Shown here piece after piece: positions 11,880-22,165 of a stretch of DNA of 64,000 nt (its first letter is position 1; each line of letters starts with the position of its first letter). The stretch comes from Calonectria ilicicola (lineage: Eukaryota > Ascomycota > Sordariomycetes > Hypocreales > Nectriaceae): contig CP085826.1 in assembly GCA_020809705.1 (NCBI GenBank), forward strand, positions 4,588,001-4,652,000, read 5' to 3'. The position numbers were made by a program, and so were the translations under genes. Below the pieces are notes generated by a model that saw only the letters and a program-made list of their open reading frames with translations, had not been told where the DNA came from and ran no database searches.

Positions 11880-13322
11880 CTACCAAGCGCCGACATCGAA
11901 ATTTTCCTAACAATCGGTCAGCAGAAGTTTCTTACAATATTCTTATGTTGCTTACCTCGGGGAAGTACGTGGTGACGACGGTTCTGTCTGCAAACTTGCG
12001 TCCAGCCAGGGACTTCAATGCTTTAGTTGTTGAATCCACCTTGTCAAATTTCACAAAGATCTTGCCCACACCGGCGGATTGCCTGCTGCCTCCAGTTGGC
12101 CTAGGAATCTTCATGTCGATGATAGTGCCAAACTTGGAACACTCTTCGCGAACATCCTCGCAGATTTCTATTTGTTTTCGTTAGCATCATCATATCACCA
12201 TAACAGCTGGATCATGTCATACCTTCATAATCATCGCCGTCCATGAGCTCCTCTGCCGTAACCATGTTCAGAAGCTGGAGAACGCGGCTCGTCTCAATAT
12301 CATTAGTCGTTTGAGAAGCAAGGCCGCTAATCGCAGTGATACCAACGTCGAAGTTGGCGACCTGTGTAGGGCCAATGCTGGCTTTGGAAACCTTCAGCTT
12401 CTTGCCTCCAACGTCCATTCCGTTCAATGTGTCAAGAGCTGGTTGATTGGCTGACGCAGGATCCTGATACTCGGCGAACGCGATACCCTATGCAATGTTA
12501 GTAGATGACAACCAACTATCTGTCAGAAATTACTAACCCTGGATTCCTCAGTTCCACGATCCTTGACGAGAACAAATGCCTTGGGCTTGCCGAAGGCAGC
12601 AAGGAGTTCAATAACTTGATCCTCCGTCAAGAAGGTAGGAATATTGGTGATGCTCAGCTTGTTGGTAGTGTCTGGGACAATATTCGAGACGACATCAGGG
12701 TCGTAGGCAGTCTCCTCAGTAACCGCCGGGACTACATAATCCTTAGGTCGGCGAATCTCGAGCCCGTGAGGCTCTCCGTTCGCTGACCCATTTGCAGAAT
12801 CTTCAGGTTCCATTGAAATGCCATCAAGAGCCAGAGCAACGGTAGTGTCAGCCGCGCTCCTAAACTCCAAGACAGCAAACGAGCGGTCATTGGAAAATTG
12901 GCAATGAGTGCAAGGGTCTGAACTTTCCATAACGTTGAGCCCATTCAGTTGAAGGTTGAAGAATCCCAATAGGCTCTCCTCTGATGTACCGGATGGAATG
13001 TTGGAAACAAGTAGTCGTTTCGATTGGCGAGAGTTGCTGGCCTTCAGACCGGCGCTGGTAACTTGGCCGCCAGGTTGGTTCATAAAAGCCTGGAGTTTGC
13101 TTGGATCCATGGGCTGCTGTCGTGGTGCTCCGGGAAGAGGGAACATGCCTGATAACTTGGCCTGCTCGGCTGTGACATTATCATAACCAGGGGGCTTAAT
13201 GTCCCATTGTGTCAAACGACGCTTGCGCTCTAGAATTGGCACCACGTCGGTGAGGTCGGGGGTTGGTTCTCGCTTCTTAGGTGGAGGAGACAAGCTTCGA
13301 CGGTTATCGTGTGGCTGCTGTG

Positions 13323-13353
<31 letters not shown>

Positions 13354-13848
13354 CTGCTGCTGGGCAAATCTATCGTCACGTCGGTCTCGACCTCCTCGCC
13401 GACGGTCATCATATGGGTCTCGGTCTCGTCTACGGTCATCATCGTCGCGACGAGCATCCCGACGGGAAGAACCTCGGTCACGGTCCCAGTCGCGATCGCC
13501 TCTTCGATCACGTCCAGAGTATCTATCCTCTCGTTCTCGATCTCGATGGTTTCGGCTGGATGAGTAGGCATCGACATCCCCGTCGCGTCGGCGATGGCTG
13601 CGGTGGTCTCCTGGCGAGCGGGAGCGGCGACGGTCTCGATCTCTGTGTCGGTCACGTCGATCATCTCGGTCACCTCTAGAAGACTGCGAATTGTTAGCGT
13701 GGACAAGGGACTATGATAAGGGCGGCTGCATACTGGATAGTCTCGTCCTCCCCGACGCTCGTCTGGTTGATGGCGGTTAGCAACGCGACAAAGGACAACA
13801 AGAGACTGAACGGAGCATACCTCGAGACGAGTAACTGTCGCCGTTCAT
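11880..13848 (-). CDS. U2AF2: Splicing factor U2AF large subunit (U2AF65)
   Basis: Six exons: 13848-13821, 13762-13734, 13683-12538, 12487-12223, 12167-11956 and 11906-11880, giving 568 residues. Introns are 49-58 nt; the last exon encodes only ENFDVGAW and the stop. U2AF65 binds the polypyrimidine tract and recruits U2 snRNP. Domains: an RS/RD-rich region (about 20-125), a Gln tract followed by PQQP, the basic linker with KRRLTQWDIKPPGY, RRM1 (from about 241, KRLLVSNIPSGTS), RRM2 (from about 361, NKLSITNIPTFLTEDQ) and a C-terminal UHM (from about 467, SRVLQLLNMVTAEEL) with an acidic helix EEICEDVREE and the R-x-F motif GRKF. The UHM is the domain that binds SF1 and SF3B1. The gene is divergent to OGG1. 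Confidence 0.95.
13318..13372 (-). repeat. CAG/CAA tract coding polyglutamine in U2AF65
   Basis: A CAG-dominated codon run with a few CAA, encoding about a dozen Gln followed by PQQP between the RS-like region and RRM1. It sits inside the long third exon and keeps frame. Confidence 0.85.
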
Positions 13849-14226
13849 ACTTGCAATACCAACGAGTAACTTGGAACGGTCTCAAGATCGCCACGAATTG
13901 ATGATAGAGTCTGGTTGGCAGGCAGAGAAGATTCGTCAAGCCGCAACGAGTGTCCAGGACCGAAAGCTGAGGCATCGCGCGAGGCTGGAGCTTTTTTCCC
14001 AGATGGCGCTAGTTCGGTTTGGGACTAGCCCCACTGGGGGTTCCTAATCACTCGCGAAAATGGTAGGTTCCCTGGATCCAACAAAGCCTATATTCAGGGA
14101 CAGACGGCCCTAGACTAGTACTCCTGATCTTAGCCTTTTCCATTCGTCGTCCAAAAAAAGAAGAAGAAAAATCCGTTTCGCTGTAAATAAACCGGCGTGT
14201 TTCTTGATTTTCTGAATAGAAAACAA
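13849..14226. promoter_or_regulatory. Shared divergent promoter U2AF2 / OGG1
   Basis: The start codons are 378 bp apart in opposite directions. The short open frame from the ATG at about 14059 (+) stops after some 18 codons and could be an upstream ORF of OGG1 if transcription starts before it. No specific factor site was recognised. Confidence 0.5.
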
Positions 14227-15558
14227 ATGTCTGTTGCACAGGCTGTTGGTTGGCGAAAGCTGCCAGTAAGTTTGGGGGAGCTCTGCATCAACACAACACT
14301 GCGTTGTGGCCAATCTTTTCGATGGCGACAGATCAATGATGAATGGTAGGCGCGCATGCTTTTTGATATCGCGAATACGGTTCTAAGAATTTTAGGGTAT
14401 GTACTCTGCATGGCCGCCTTCTGTGCCTGAAGCAGGATTCCACCCACTTGCACTACAAGGTCATTTGGCCTGAGCCCCTGAATCAGTCACAATCTGTCAC
14501 AACGGGCGTGACGGCGACAGATGACACTGAGGCCTTGCTGCGCCACTATTTCAGCTTAAAGCTGGACTTGGGAAACCTGTACAACGAGTGGTCTCAGGCA
14601 GACCCAAATTTCCGCAAAAGAGCACCAGAATTTAAGGGTGTTCGCATTCTCAGTCAAAATGCATGGGAGGCGTTGCTAGGCTTCATTTGCAGCAGCAACA
14701 ATAATATCTCGAGAATATCCCAGATGGTGAGTGTCATTTTTCAATTTTATTCAAAGAAGGGACAAAAAAGCCTTATACCAAATCTCATTTTAATAGGTTC
14801 ATAAACTATGCAAACACTATGGTCCTCTAATAAACCATATTGGAGATGAAGCTTTTCACGATTTCCCAACTCCCGAGGCATTAACAGGCAGTGAAGTGGA
14901 ATCACATCTTAGAGAACTTGGGTTCGGATATCGTGCAAAGTACATCGCCCAGACGGCACGCATAGTGGCGCATGAAAAACCAAGTGACTGGTTGGAGACG
15001 CTGCGTAATCCCGAGAATCCAGGGTTTAATGTTCCCGAAGTTCCCAGCGAAAAGCGTGCAACATACAAAGAGGCTCATGAGCAACTCCTCGGTTTAACGG
15101 GGGTTGGCCCGAAAGTCGCTGACTGTGTTTGTTTGATGGGTTTGGGTTGGGGGGAGTCAGTCCCTGTTGACACCCATGTCTGGCAGATTGCCCAACGGGA
15201 CTACAAGTTTGGCAAGACAAAGACAAAGACATTCAACAAGGCAATGTACGATGCAGTCGGTGACCATTTCCGAGCATTGTGGGGGAAATATGCTGGCTGG
15301 GCGCACTCAGTTCTCTTCACTGCTGACCTTCGAGAGTTCTCTGATAGGGTAACAAAGAAAGAGGAACCAGACAGTGAAGTCAAGATCAAGGAGGAGGTTG
15401 ACGTGGAAAAGGTGCAACTCCCGAAGAGGAAGAGAAAAATGGATGTTCAGACAGAAGTCAAAGTCAAAACTGAAATCAAAATTGAGGTGGATGAGACTGA
15501 GACAACTGTCAAGACAGAGCGCAGGTCGAAAAGACTGCGTTCTAGAACAAGGGTGTGA
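14227..15558 (+). CDS. OGG1: 8-oxoguanine DNA glycosylase/AP lyase
   Basis: Three exons: 14227-14345, 14396-14726 and 14797-15558, giving 403 residues; introns are 50 and 70 nt. OGG1 removes 8-oxoguanine opposite C in base excision repair. The start gives WRKLPVSLGELCINTTLRCGQ, the typical OGG_N beginning. The damage-recognition segment SSNNNISRIS matches the NNN..R motif of the family. The helix-hairpin-helix GVGPKVADC supplies the Schiff-base Lys256, and Asp275 in PVDTHVW is the catalytic acid; their spacing of 19 equals that of human Lys249/Asp268. After about residue 335 a 70-residue charged tail, rich in Lys, Glu and Val and ending RRSKRLRSRTRV, goes beyond the catalytic core; it contains several SUMO-type motifs and a basic nuclear signal. 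Confidence 0.95.
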
Positions 15559-15988
15559 GTCGCGTGCCTGGGTCTAAACCTGGAAAATTGTACATTTAAC
15601 CCCCCCAAAACACACTCTCTCCAGTTAGGTGGTTGGTAGGTTTTGGGTTTCTTAGCATTTAGATCTTAGTATTTAGGATAATACAAACAGGCCGAGTCAG
15701 GACGAATTTTGCCCTTCAAACAGGCAGATAGTTCACCCATAAATGCATTTAAAAAAAAAGTAGGTCTAATGTTGCTGAGCTTGCGACGCGGGTACGCGGT
15801 ACCTGCGGCTAAATGTCGGTTGGATGTGAGGTCGCGGGAGACTTTTCGCCTCCCAGGCAAAAAGCTGTGTCAAAGACTGCACTTTGCGACCAGACACATC
15901 AGCAACACCTCCCCATGCGCAACGACATCGCTGGGAGCGTTCCGTCTGATCTTGAACCGGGATGAAGCTGGGAGTTCCATAATTCAAG
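15559..15988. promoter_or_regulatory. OGG1 3' flank and SF3B1 promoter
   Basis: This 430-bp interval separates two tandem plus-strand genes. It carries no supported open frame and no recognised specific site. Confidence 0.5.
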
Positions 15989-18900
15989 ATGTCTGACGCG
16001 GATTTCGAGACGATCAAGAAGCTCCAGCAGGAGCGTAATGCTGCTGCAGCTTCCAAGAAGGGCTCGCGCACCTTTGACGCCGCAAACCAACGAAGCGATT
16101 CGACCAAGCAAAAGCTCACCGATAGCGCAGACAATGATCTTTACGAACGAGATGGCACAGACAAATTTGCCGGATACCACACCTCCCTACCGATGGGTAA
16201 TGAGGATGAGGATATGGAGGATGGCGACAACACGCGACGACTCGTCGGGCAATACACCGCGACGCGAGACATGATTGACGAGTTTGCGCGGGGAAATGGC
16301 GTTGAGGAAGATGATATCCTGGCTGGTAGAGGAGAAAAGAGTGGCCGTATCGTCGATCGCGAGACTGATTATCAGAAGCGTCGATTCAACCGCGTCCTCA
16401 CCCCTACCCGAGCTGATCCGTTCGCCGAGAATCGTCAGACCGGTGTCTCCGAAAATGGTACCAGTTATCGCGAAGTTATGGAGATGCGAGAACTGGAACG
16501 AGAAGAGGAGCGTGTCCGACGAGCTATCGAAGCTAAACAAGATGGACGAAGCGACGACGATGATGATGCCCGACCCATGCTTGCTGAAGGTGATAAGGAG
16601 AACGGCGAGGCGGAATCTACTGAGGACGCCGCGGCATCTGGGAGGAAGCGCAAGAAGAGATGGGATGTGTCGTCTGCCCCTGCTGAAGAAGACAACAAAC
16701 CTGACGCGGCAGACTCTGCAAAGCCCAAGCGATCGCGATGGGATCAAGCTCCAGCCCTTGCTGGGCCTGGGGCTGATGCACCCAAAAAGCGATCTCGATG
16801 GGATCAGGCTCCGTCAGCTACCCCCATGACCAACACAGCTCTCGCGACCCCGATGCACCCATCCTCTGCCCCAGCACTACCGACAACCTTCGGAACCGAC
16901 ATCTCTGGCCGCAACATGCCCCTCAGCGATGAGGAGCTGGACATGCTTCTCCCCGGCGAGAATGAAGGCTACAAGGTCCTCGACCCTCCCCCAGGATACG
17001 AACCAGTTCGTGCCCCCGCACACAAGCTCATGGCCACCCCTGCTGCCCAGACCGGATTCATGATGCAGGATCCCGAGCAAGTGCGGCTCAGCGGCAAGTC
17101 CATGCCTGCCGAAATCCCTGGTGTCGGCGACCTGCAGTTCTTCAAGCCAGAGGATATGGCATACTTTGGCAAGCTCACGGATGGCTCTGACGAGAATGTT
17201 TTGACTGTTGATGAGTTGAAAGAAAGAAAGATTATGAGATTACTTCTCAAGATCAAGAATGGTACACCACCGATGCGAAAGACGGCTCTTCGACAAATCA
17301 CCGACAATGCTAGACAATTCGGAGCCGGCCCTCTTTTCGACCAGATTCTTCCCTTGTTGATGGAAAAGACTCTAGAGGATCAGGAGCGCCATCTTTTGGT
17401 CAAGGTTATCGACCGAATTCTTTACAAGCTTGATGATCTAGTCCGGCCCTATGTTCACAAGATCCTGGTCGTTATTGAACCCCTTCTTATCGACCAAGAC
17501 TACTATGCCAGAGTCGAGGGTCGTGAAATTATCTCCAATCTTAGTAAAGCCGCTGGTCTCGCGACGATGATTAGCACCATGCGACCTGATATCGACCATG
17601 TTGACGAATACGTACGAAACACGACAGCGAGAGCCTTTGCCGTTGTGGCTTCTGCACTTGGCATCCCCGCCCTACTGCCCTTCCTGCGAGCTGTGTGCCG
17701 AAGCAAGAAGTCATGGCAGGCGCGCCATACTGGTGTCAAGATTGTCCAGCAAATACCTATTCTGATGGGATGTGCAGTCCTTCCTCACTTGAAGGGGCTG
17801 GTGGAATGCATCGGGCCCAACCTCAACGATGAACAGACAAAGGTCAGAACTGTGACTAGTTTGGCTATTGCCGCATTGGCTGAAGCTTCTAACCCCTATG
17901 GTATTGAGAGCTTCGACGACATCCTGAATCCACTGTGGACTGGTGCCCGCAAGCAGCGAGGAAAGGGTTTGGCGGGTTTCCTCAAGGCTGTCGGATACAT
18001 CATTCCTTTGATGGACGAGGAGTATGCCAACTACTATACTAGCCAGATTATGGAGATTCTGCTGCGTGAATTTTCATCACCCGACGAGGAGATGAAAAAG
18101 GTTGTTCTCAAGGTTGTTTCCCAGTGCGCCGGAACAGATGGTGTGACGGCCGGCTACCTGAAAGAACACGTTCTGGACGAATTCTTCAAGAGTTTCTGGG
18201 TGAGGAGAATGGCCTTGGATAAGCGAAACTACCGACAGGTGGTAGAGACAACCGTTGACATTGGCCAAAAGGTTGGTGTGAGCGAGATTGTGGAGAGAAT
18301 TGTCAACAACTTGAAGGATGAGAGCGAGGCTTATCGCAAGATGACAGTGGAGACCATTGAGAAGATTGTGGCCAGCTTGGGCGCTGCTGATATTGGCGAA
18401 CGCCTGGAGGAGCGTCTCGTCGATGGTATCCTTCATGCCTTCCAGGAACAGAGCGTCGAAGACATTGTGATGCTGAATGGATTCGGTTCTGTCGTGAACG
18501 CGCTCGGATCCCGATGCAAGCCTTATCTACCACAGATCGTCAGTACCATTCTTTGGCGACTGAACAACAAGTCGGCAACTGTTCGACAGCAGGCAGCTGA
18601 TCTCATTTCTCGGATTGCCATGGTTATGAAGCAATGCGGCGAGGATGCTCTCATGGGTAAGCTCGGTATTGTCCTCTACGAGTATCTCGGAGAAGAGTAC
18701 CCCGAGGTTCTCGGTTCCATCCTGGGTGCTCTACGATCCATTGTCACTGTGGTGGGTATTTCGCAGATGCAGCCTCCGATTAAGGATCTGCTTCCCCGAC
18801 TCACGCCCATTCTACGAAATCGTCACGAGAAGGTACAGGAGAACACGATCGACCTAGTGGGTCGTATTGCAGATCGTGGGCCAGAGAGTGTAAATGCACG

Positions 18901-19648
18901 AGAGTGGATGCGGATCTGCTTTGAGTTGCTCGACATGCTCAAGGCTCACAAGAAGGGTATTCGACGAGCAGCCAACAACACATTTGGTTTCATCGCCAAG
19001 GCCATCGGTCCTCAGGATGTTTTGGCAACCCTCCTCAACAACCTTCGTGTCCAGGAACGTCAGTCTCGTGTCAACACTGCCGTCGCCATCGGTATCGTGG
19101 CTGAGACTTGTGCCCCCTTTACTGTTCTCCCTGCTTTGATGAACGAGTATCGCGTTCCGGAACTCAACGTCCAGAATGGTGTGCTCAAGTCGCTTTCTTT
19201 CTTGTTTGAATATATTGGCGAGATGGCCAAGGACTACGTCTATGCGGTTACTCCTCTTCTAGAAGACGCACTGATTGACCGTGACCAAGTTCATCGTCAA
19301 ACTGCCGCTTCGGTGGTCAAGCACATTGCGCTGGGCGTCGTGGGTCTTGGCTGTGAAGATGCCATGGTGCATCTTCTCAACTTGTTGTACCCCAACTTAT
19401 TCGAGACCAGCCCGCACGTCATTGACCGTATCGTGGAGGCCATCGAGGCCATCCGCGTGGCAGTTGGACCAGGCCTAGTTCTCAACTACGTCTGGGCAGG
19501 TCTGTTCCATCCAGCAAGAAAGGTCAGGACACCATACTGGCGACTGTATAATGATGCGTATGTACACGCGGCGGATGCGATGGTGCCTTACTACCCCAAC
19601 CTAGACGAGGATGTGGTAGACAGGCCAGAGTTGGCGATTGTTCTGTAA
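15989..19648 (+). CDS. HSH155: Splicing factor 3B subunit 1 (SF3B1/Hsh155)
   Basis: This intronless gene encodes 1219 residues, close to fungal SF3B1 lengths. SF3B1 is the HEAT-repeat scaffold of U2 snRNP that holds the branch-site helix. The N-terminal 400 residues are disordered and acidic, with three U2AF-ligand-type motifs: KKRWDV (about 224), RSRWDQ (about 249) and RSRWDQ (about 269). The segment [14 protein letters not shown] and the SF3B14-binding stretch [10 protein letters not shown] precede HEAT repeats from about residue 410 to the end. The segment [20 protein letters not shown] retains the Lys equivalent to human Lys700. In the inhibitor pocket region, the human Val1078 equivalent is Asn996 ([10 protein letters not shown]), and a nearby Asn is Ser1026 (RVQERQSRV). 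The ATG follows TTCAAG and is the first in frame. Confidence 0.98.
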   Translation: MSDADFETIKKLQQERNAAAASKKGSRTFDAANQRSDSTKQKLTDSADNDLYERDGTDKFAGYHTSLPMGNEDEDMEDGDNTRRLVGQYTATRDMIDEFARGNGVEEDDILAGRGEKSGRIVDRETDYQKRRFNRVLTPTRADPFAENRQTGVSENGTSYREVMEMRELEREEERVRRAIEAKQDGRSDDDDDARPMLAEGDKENGEAESTEDAAASGRKRKKRWDVSSAPAEEDNKPDAADSAKPKRSRWDQAPALAGPGADAPKKRSRWDQAPSATPMTNTALATPMHPSSAPALPTTFGTDISGRNMPLSDEELDMLLPGENEGYKVLDPPPGYEPVRAPAHKLMATPAAQTGFMMQDPEQVRLSGKSMPAEIPGVGDLQFFKPEDMAYFGKLTDGSDENVLTVDELKERKIMRLLLKIKNGTPPMRKTALRQITDNARQFGAGPLFDQILPLLMEKTLEDQERHLLVKVIDRILYKLDDLVRPYVHKILVVIEPLLIDQDYYARVEGREIISNLSKAAGLATMISTMRPDIDHVDEYVRNTTARAFAVVASALGIPALLPFLRAVCRSKKSWQARHTGVKIVQQIPILMGCAVLPHLKGLVECIGPNLNDEQTKVRTVTSLAIAALAEASNPYGIESFDDILNPLWTGARKQRGKGLAGFLKAVGYIIPLMDEEYANYYTSQIMEILLREFSSPDEEMKKVVLKVVSQCAGTDGVTAGYLKEHVLDEFFKSFWVRRMALDKRNYRQVVETTVDIGQKVGVSEIVERIVNNLKDESEAYRKMTVETIEKIVASLGAADIGERLEERLVDGILHAFQEQSVEDIVMLNGFGSVVNALGSRCKPYLPQIVSTILWRLNNKSATVRQQAADLISRIAMVMKQCGEDALMGKLGIVLYEYLGEEYPEVLGSILGALRSIVTVVGISQMQPPIKDLLPRLTPILRNRHEKVQENTIDLVGRIADRGPESVNAREWMRICFELLDMLKAHKKGIRRAANNTFGFIAKAIGPQDVLATLLNNLRVQERQSRVNTAVAIGIVAETCAPFTVLPALMNEYRVPELNVQNGVLKSLSFLFEYIGEMAKDYVYAVTPLLEDALIDRDQVHRQTAASVVKHIALGVVGLGCEDAMVHLLNLLYPNLFETSPHVIDRIVEAIEAIRVAVGPGLVLNYVWAGLFHPARKVRTPYWRLYNDAYVHAADAMVPYYPNLDEDVVDRPELAIVL

Positions 19649-21198
19649 GAGTTTGGAAGATTAGGGTTTAGGATGGCGAGGAACACAGACCGGGTGATTG
19701 GGTTGCTGGTAGTTTTGGGGAGGCTTGTAATCTGAGTATGCTGGCGGTTGCGAGGGTAGCGCTGGGGCGTTCTGATAGACGATCAAAATGGCTTCATTGT
19801 ATTCATTGTTATCAAAAATATGAAAAAACATCCATGTGATCTTGTACGCGTTGACATTGGTGAAATTGGTATTGAAGGATTTTATTTAGTATTCTGGGGC
19901 AAGTATCTAGCTGTTAGTAGTTGTAATATGAGGTATCACGATATTACCACCATCTTAGTTCGTGCCATTCATTTATTACTTTGACCGTGGCACACGTTTG
20001 ACCTTTTCATGTATTCTTGTTTCTATTTGCTACATGAGCTTGTTTATTCCTGTTTATATCTGCGTTCATCCAATAACTCTGTGATAACTGACAAATATCC
20101 CCTTCAACTTGGCAACATCTGTTCTCAATATGATGCCTCAGATGGACGAGAACATCACCTTTTTTTTGTGGAGGAGATCCACAAAGTACACAAGTCTCTT
20201 TTGTCAGATGCACAAAGATTGACAATCATCGGCATTTGTGGTCCCCCCCAGTGTAGATTGATCTAAAAGCCAAGATTGCAAGTACAGATTCTAGTGGTTG
20301 ATTGCAAATCAACCCCATCTCCGTGATCATCATGGATGCGCATGTACGGGACCCAGCCTCACCCCCAGCTTCAGCTGGGCCCTTCTTTGGCTTCTCCTTA
20401 CGCTTCACTCGTATACTTGTCACACCTAAATCTCACCTCTCTCTCTCCGGCTCCCCTCTTTCCTGCCCCCCACGTGGAGAAGGGGAATAGGTACACACGC
20501 ATCTACGGCACTCGAGTAAGCCACCCACACCCTCTGAACGTGCACGAGTGGCTTCAGGAACTTTTGCGACGCTATGGGGCCTCATGGTCTGCAGGTGTAT
20601 GAGACGGCTCGACGGGATTCCCATCTTGGGAGCGCGGAAGGGGGAAAAAGGGAGGGGGAGGGGGTCAGTGTCTTGCTCGTGTAGTGGTAGTCAGCACACA
20701 GGCGCCGCCCTTCTCCATCATGATGGTCTCTCTCTGCCCTGGAAGAAGAAAAAAGGAAACGAAGAACCACCAAACGAGGAGGCCACAGGGGGGGGAATGC
20801 TAGAGCACGCACGGCCCTGGGCTTATCAAGCTGTGCTTTTTGGTAGTGGTGATCGACAGCCGAGAATGACTCGGCATCACCCACACACGCCCACGGATGT
20901 GCGCGCGGGCTTGTGCGGGCAGCCAGCTCTCTCTGTCCAACCACCCCCGTCCAGTCGCGGGGGGCGGCATTGTCAGTTCGCCAAGGTGAGAGAGCTCCTC
21001 CTCCGCGGTATTCACGTGGGCAGAGGAGATTTCCATTGCTGACTACTTTTGCCGGCCAGCCCCTGGTCGGGATGCTACGCTGCTCGCAGGAAGAAGGGGA
21101 AGTAAAGAGGAGGGGGGCCTGGAAGAGTAAGCATGGTCCTCGTGGCCCTATGGCACATCATGTCTTGGCCAAGAGGAGTGTGACGGGCATTGCAGAAG

Positions 21199-21260
21199 GA
21201 TGGGGCAGTGGACAAGTGAACAGTGGACAGCGGACGGACAGTGGACGGACAGTGGATGCT
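21199..21260. repeat. Imperfect GGACAGTGGAC tandem repeat
   Basis: Several overlapping copies of GTGGACAGTGGAC and GGACGGACAGTGGAC in direct orientation. It is a short degenerate minisatellite with no coding meaning. Confidence 0.65.
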
Positions 21261-22093
21261 CTTCTGCCCCCCCGTGGGCTGGTCTGGCCGGCATCGTTGT
21301 AATGTTTCTGGAGGCACGAGTCGAGCAAGGAAACATTCTGTCACCATGCTGTCACCACTCTGTCACTACGAACCATGTCTGCAGAGAACCATCCATGTCA
21401 CAGCATGTTCAATCAATATCTGCGTCCCATCGCGTTGGGTTGCCTGCCTGGGGGGGAGAGCTCAATGCGGGCATGATCTGATAGGGGGCAGATCTAAGGT
21501 TGTGGCAGCTTGAAACTAGACAGGTCGTACGGCCATCAAATGCGACGTGCTCGTCTGGGGGGGGGGGACACACACAAGCACACGCTCGTTACTACATGTG
21601 TGAGTGTGTGTGGGGGATCCAGCGAACGGCATCGGAGAAGCGTTCCGGATGAGCAAGCCTACTGGGTATGCTGGGTTGTTTCTTCATGCCACCGCGGTGG
21701 ATTGGATTTGATCTGCACCACCCGCTGCTGCTGCTAGAGTTGGCTGTCATCGCTGAAACCCGAGAAAACCGTTTCAGAGCGCCATCTGAGATCTGCTAGA
21801 TAGATAGATGGAGGGGGGGAAGAGAAACAAAAAAGCAAAACAGCTTCTACGCCTATCTATCAAATCTGTAGTTTCTGAGGCTTTCCTGGCCTGCATTAGG
21901 GAAGCTGTAAGTTTGCGACTAAAACGGACGTGACCGTGTGTGTGTGTTGTGTTGTGTGGGTGGGTGTGGTGCTTCTCGAGATAGCGACCCAACTTGACCT
22001 TGACTGGCTCGCCCTCGCTCACTTTTGCTCACTTTTGCTCACTTCCTCACAAATACGGACAAGACACGCACGTGTGCGCACCCCAAAGAGGAC

Positions 22094-22165
22094 GAAAAAT
22101 TTTATGCTGGTGCCTGCGAGGGATCGATCCCTCGGCACTTACAAGATAACCAACGATGGCTCCGC
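22094..22165 (-). ncRNA. Possible degenerate tRNA(Thr)-like relic with strong hairpin
   Basis: On the minus strand the sequence reads a D-loop-like TTGGTTA, a loop CTTGTAA that would give anticodon TGT, a T-arm-like GATCGATCC (close to box B), and a T5 run (22099-22095) resembling a Pol III stop. However, the acceptor stem does not pair, the anticodon stem is poor and the variable loop is missing. What pairs well is a hairpin: GTGCC (22110-22114) with GGCAC (22134-22138), and GAGGG (22118-22122) with CCCTC (22129-22133). A broken tRNA or chance are both possible. Confidence 0.2.

Noticed and set aside
13230..13706. 158-codon minus-strand frame across the U2AF RS region
   Set aside because: It is the wrong frame of the RS/RD repeat codons; the true frame gives the RS region joined to RRM1.
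19660..19680. TTAGGGTTTAGG string after SF3B1
   Set aside because: One and a half telomere-like units only; the position is internal and not a repeat array.
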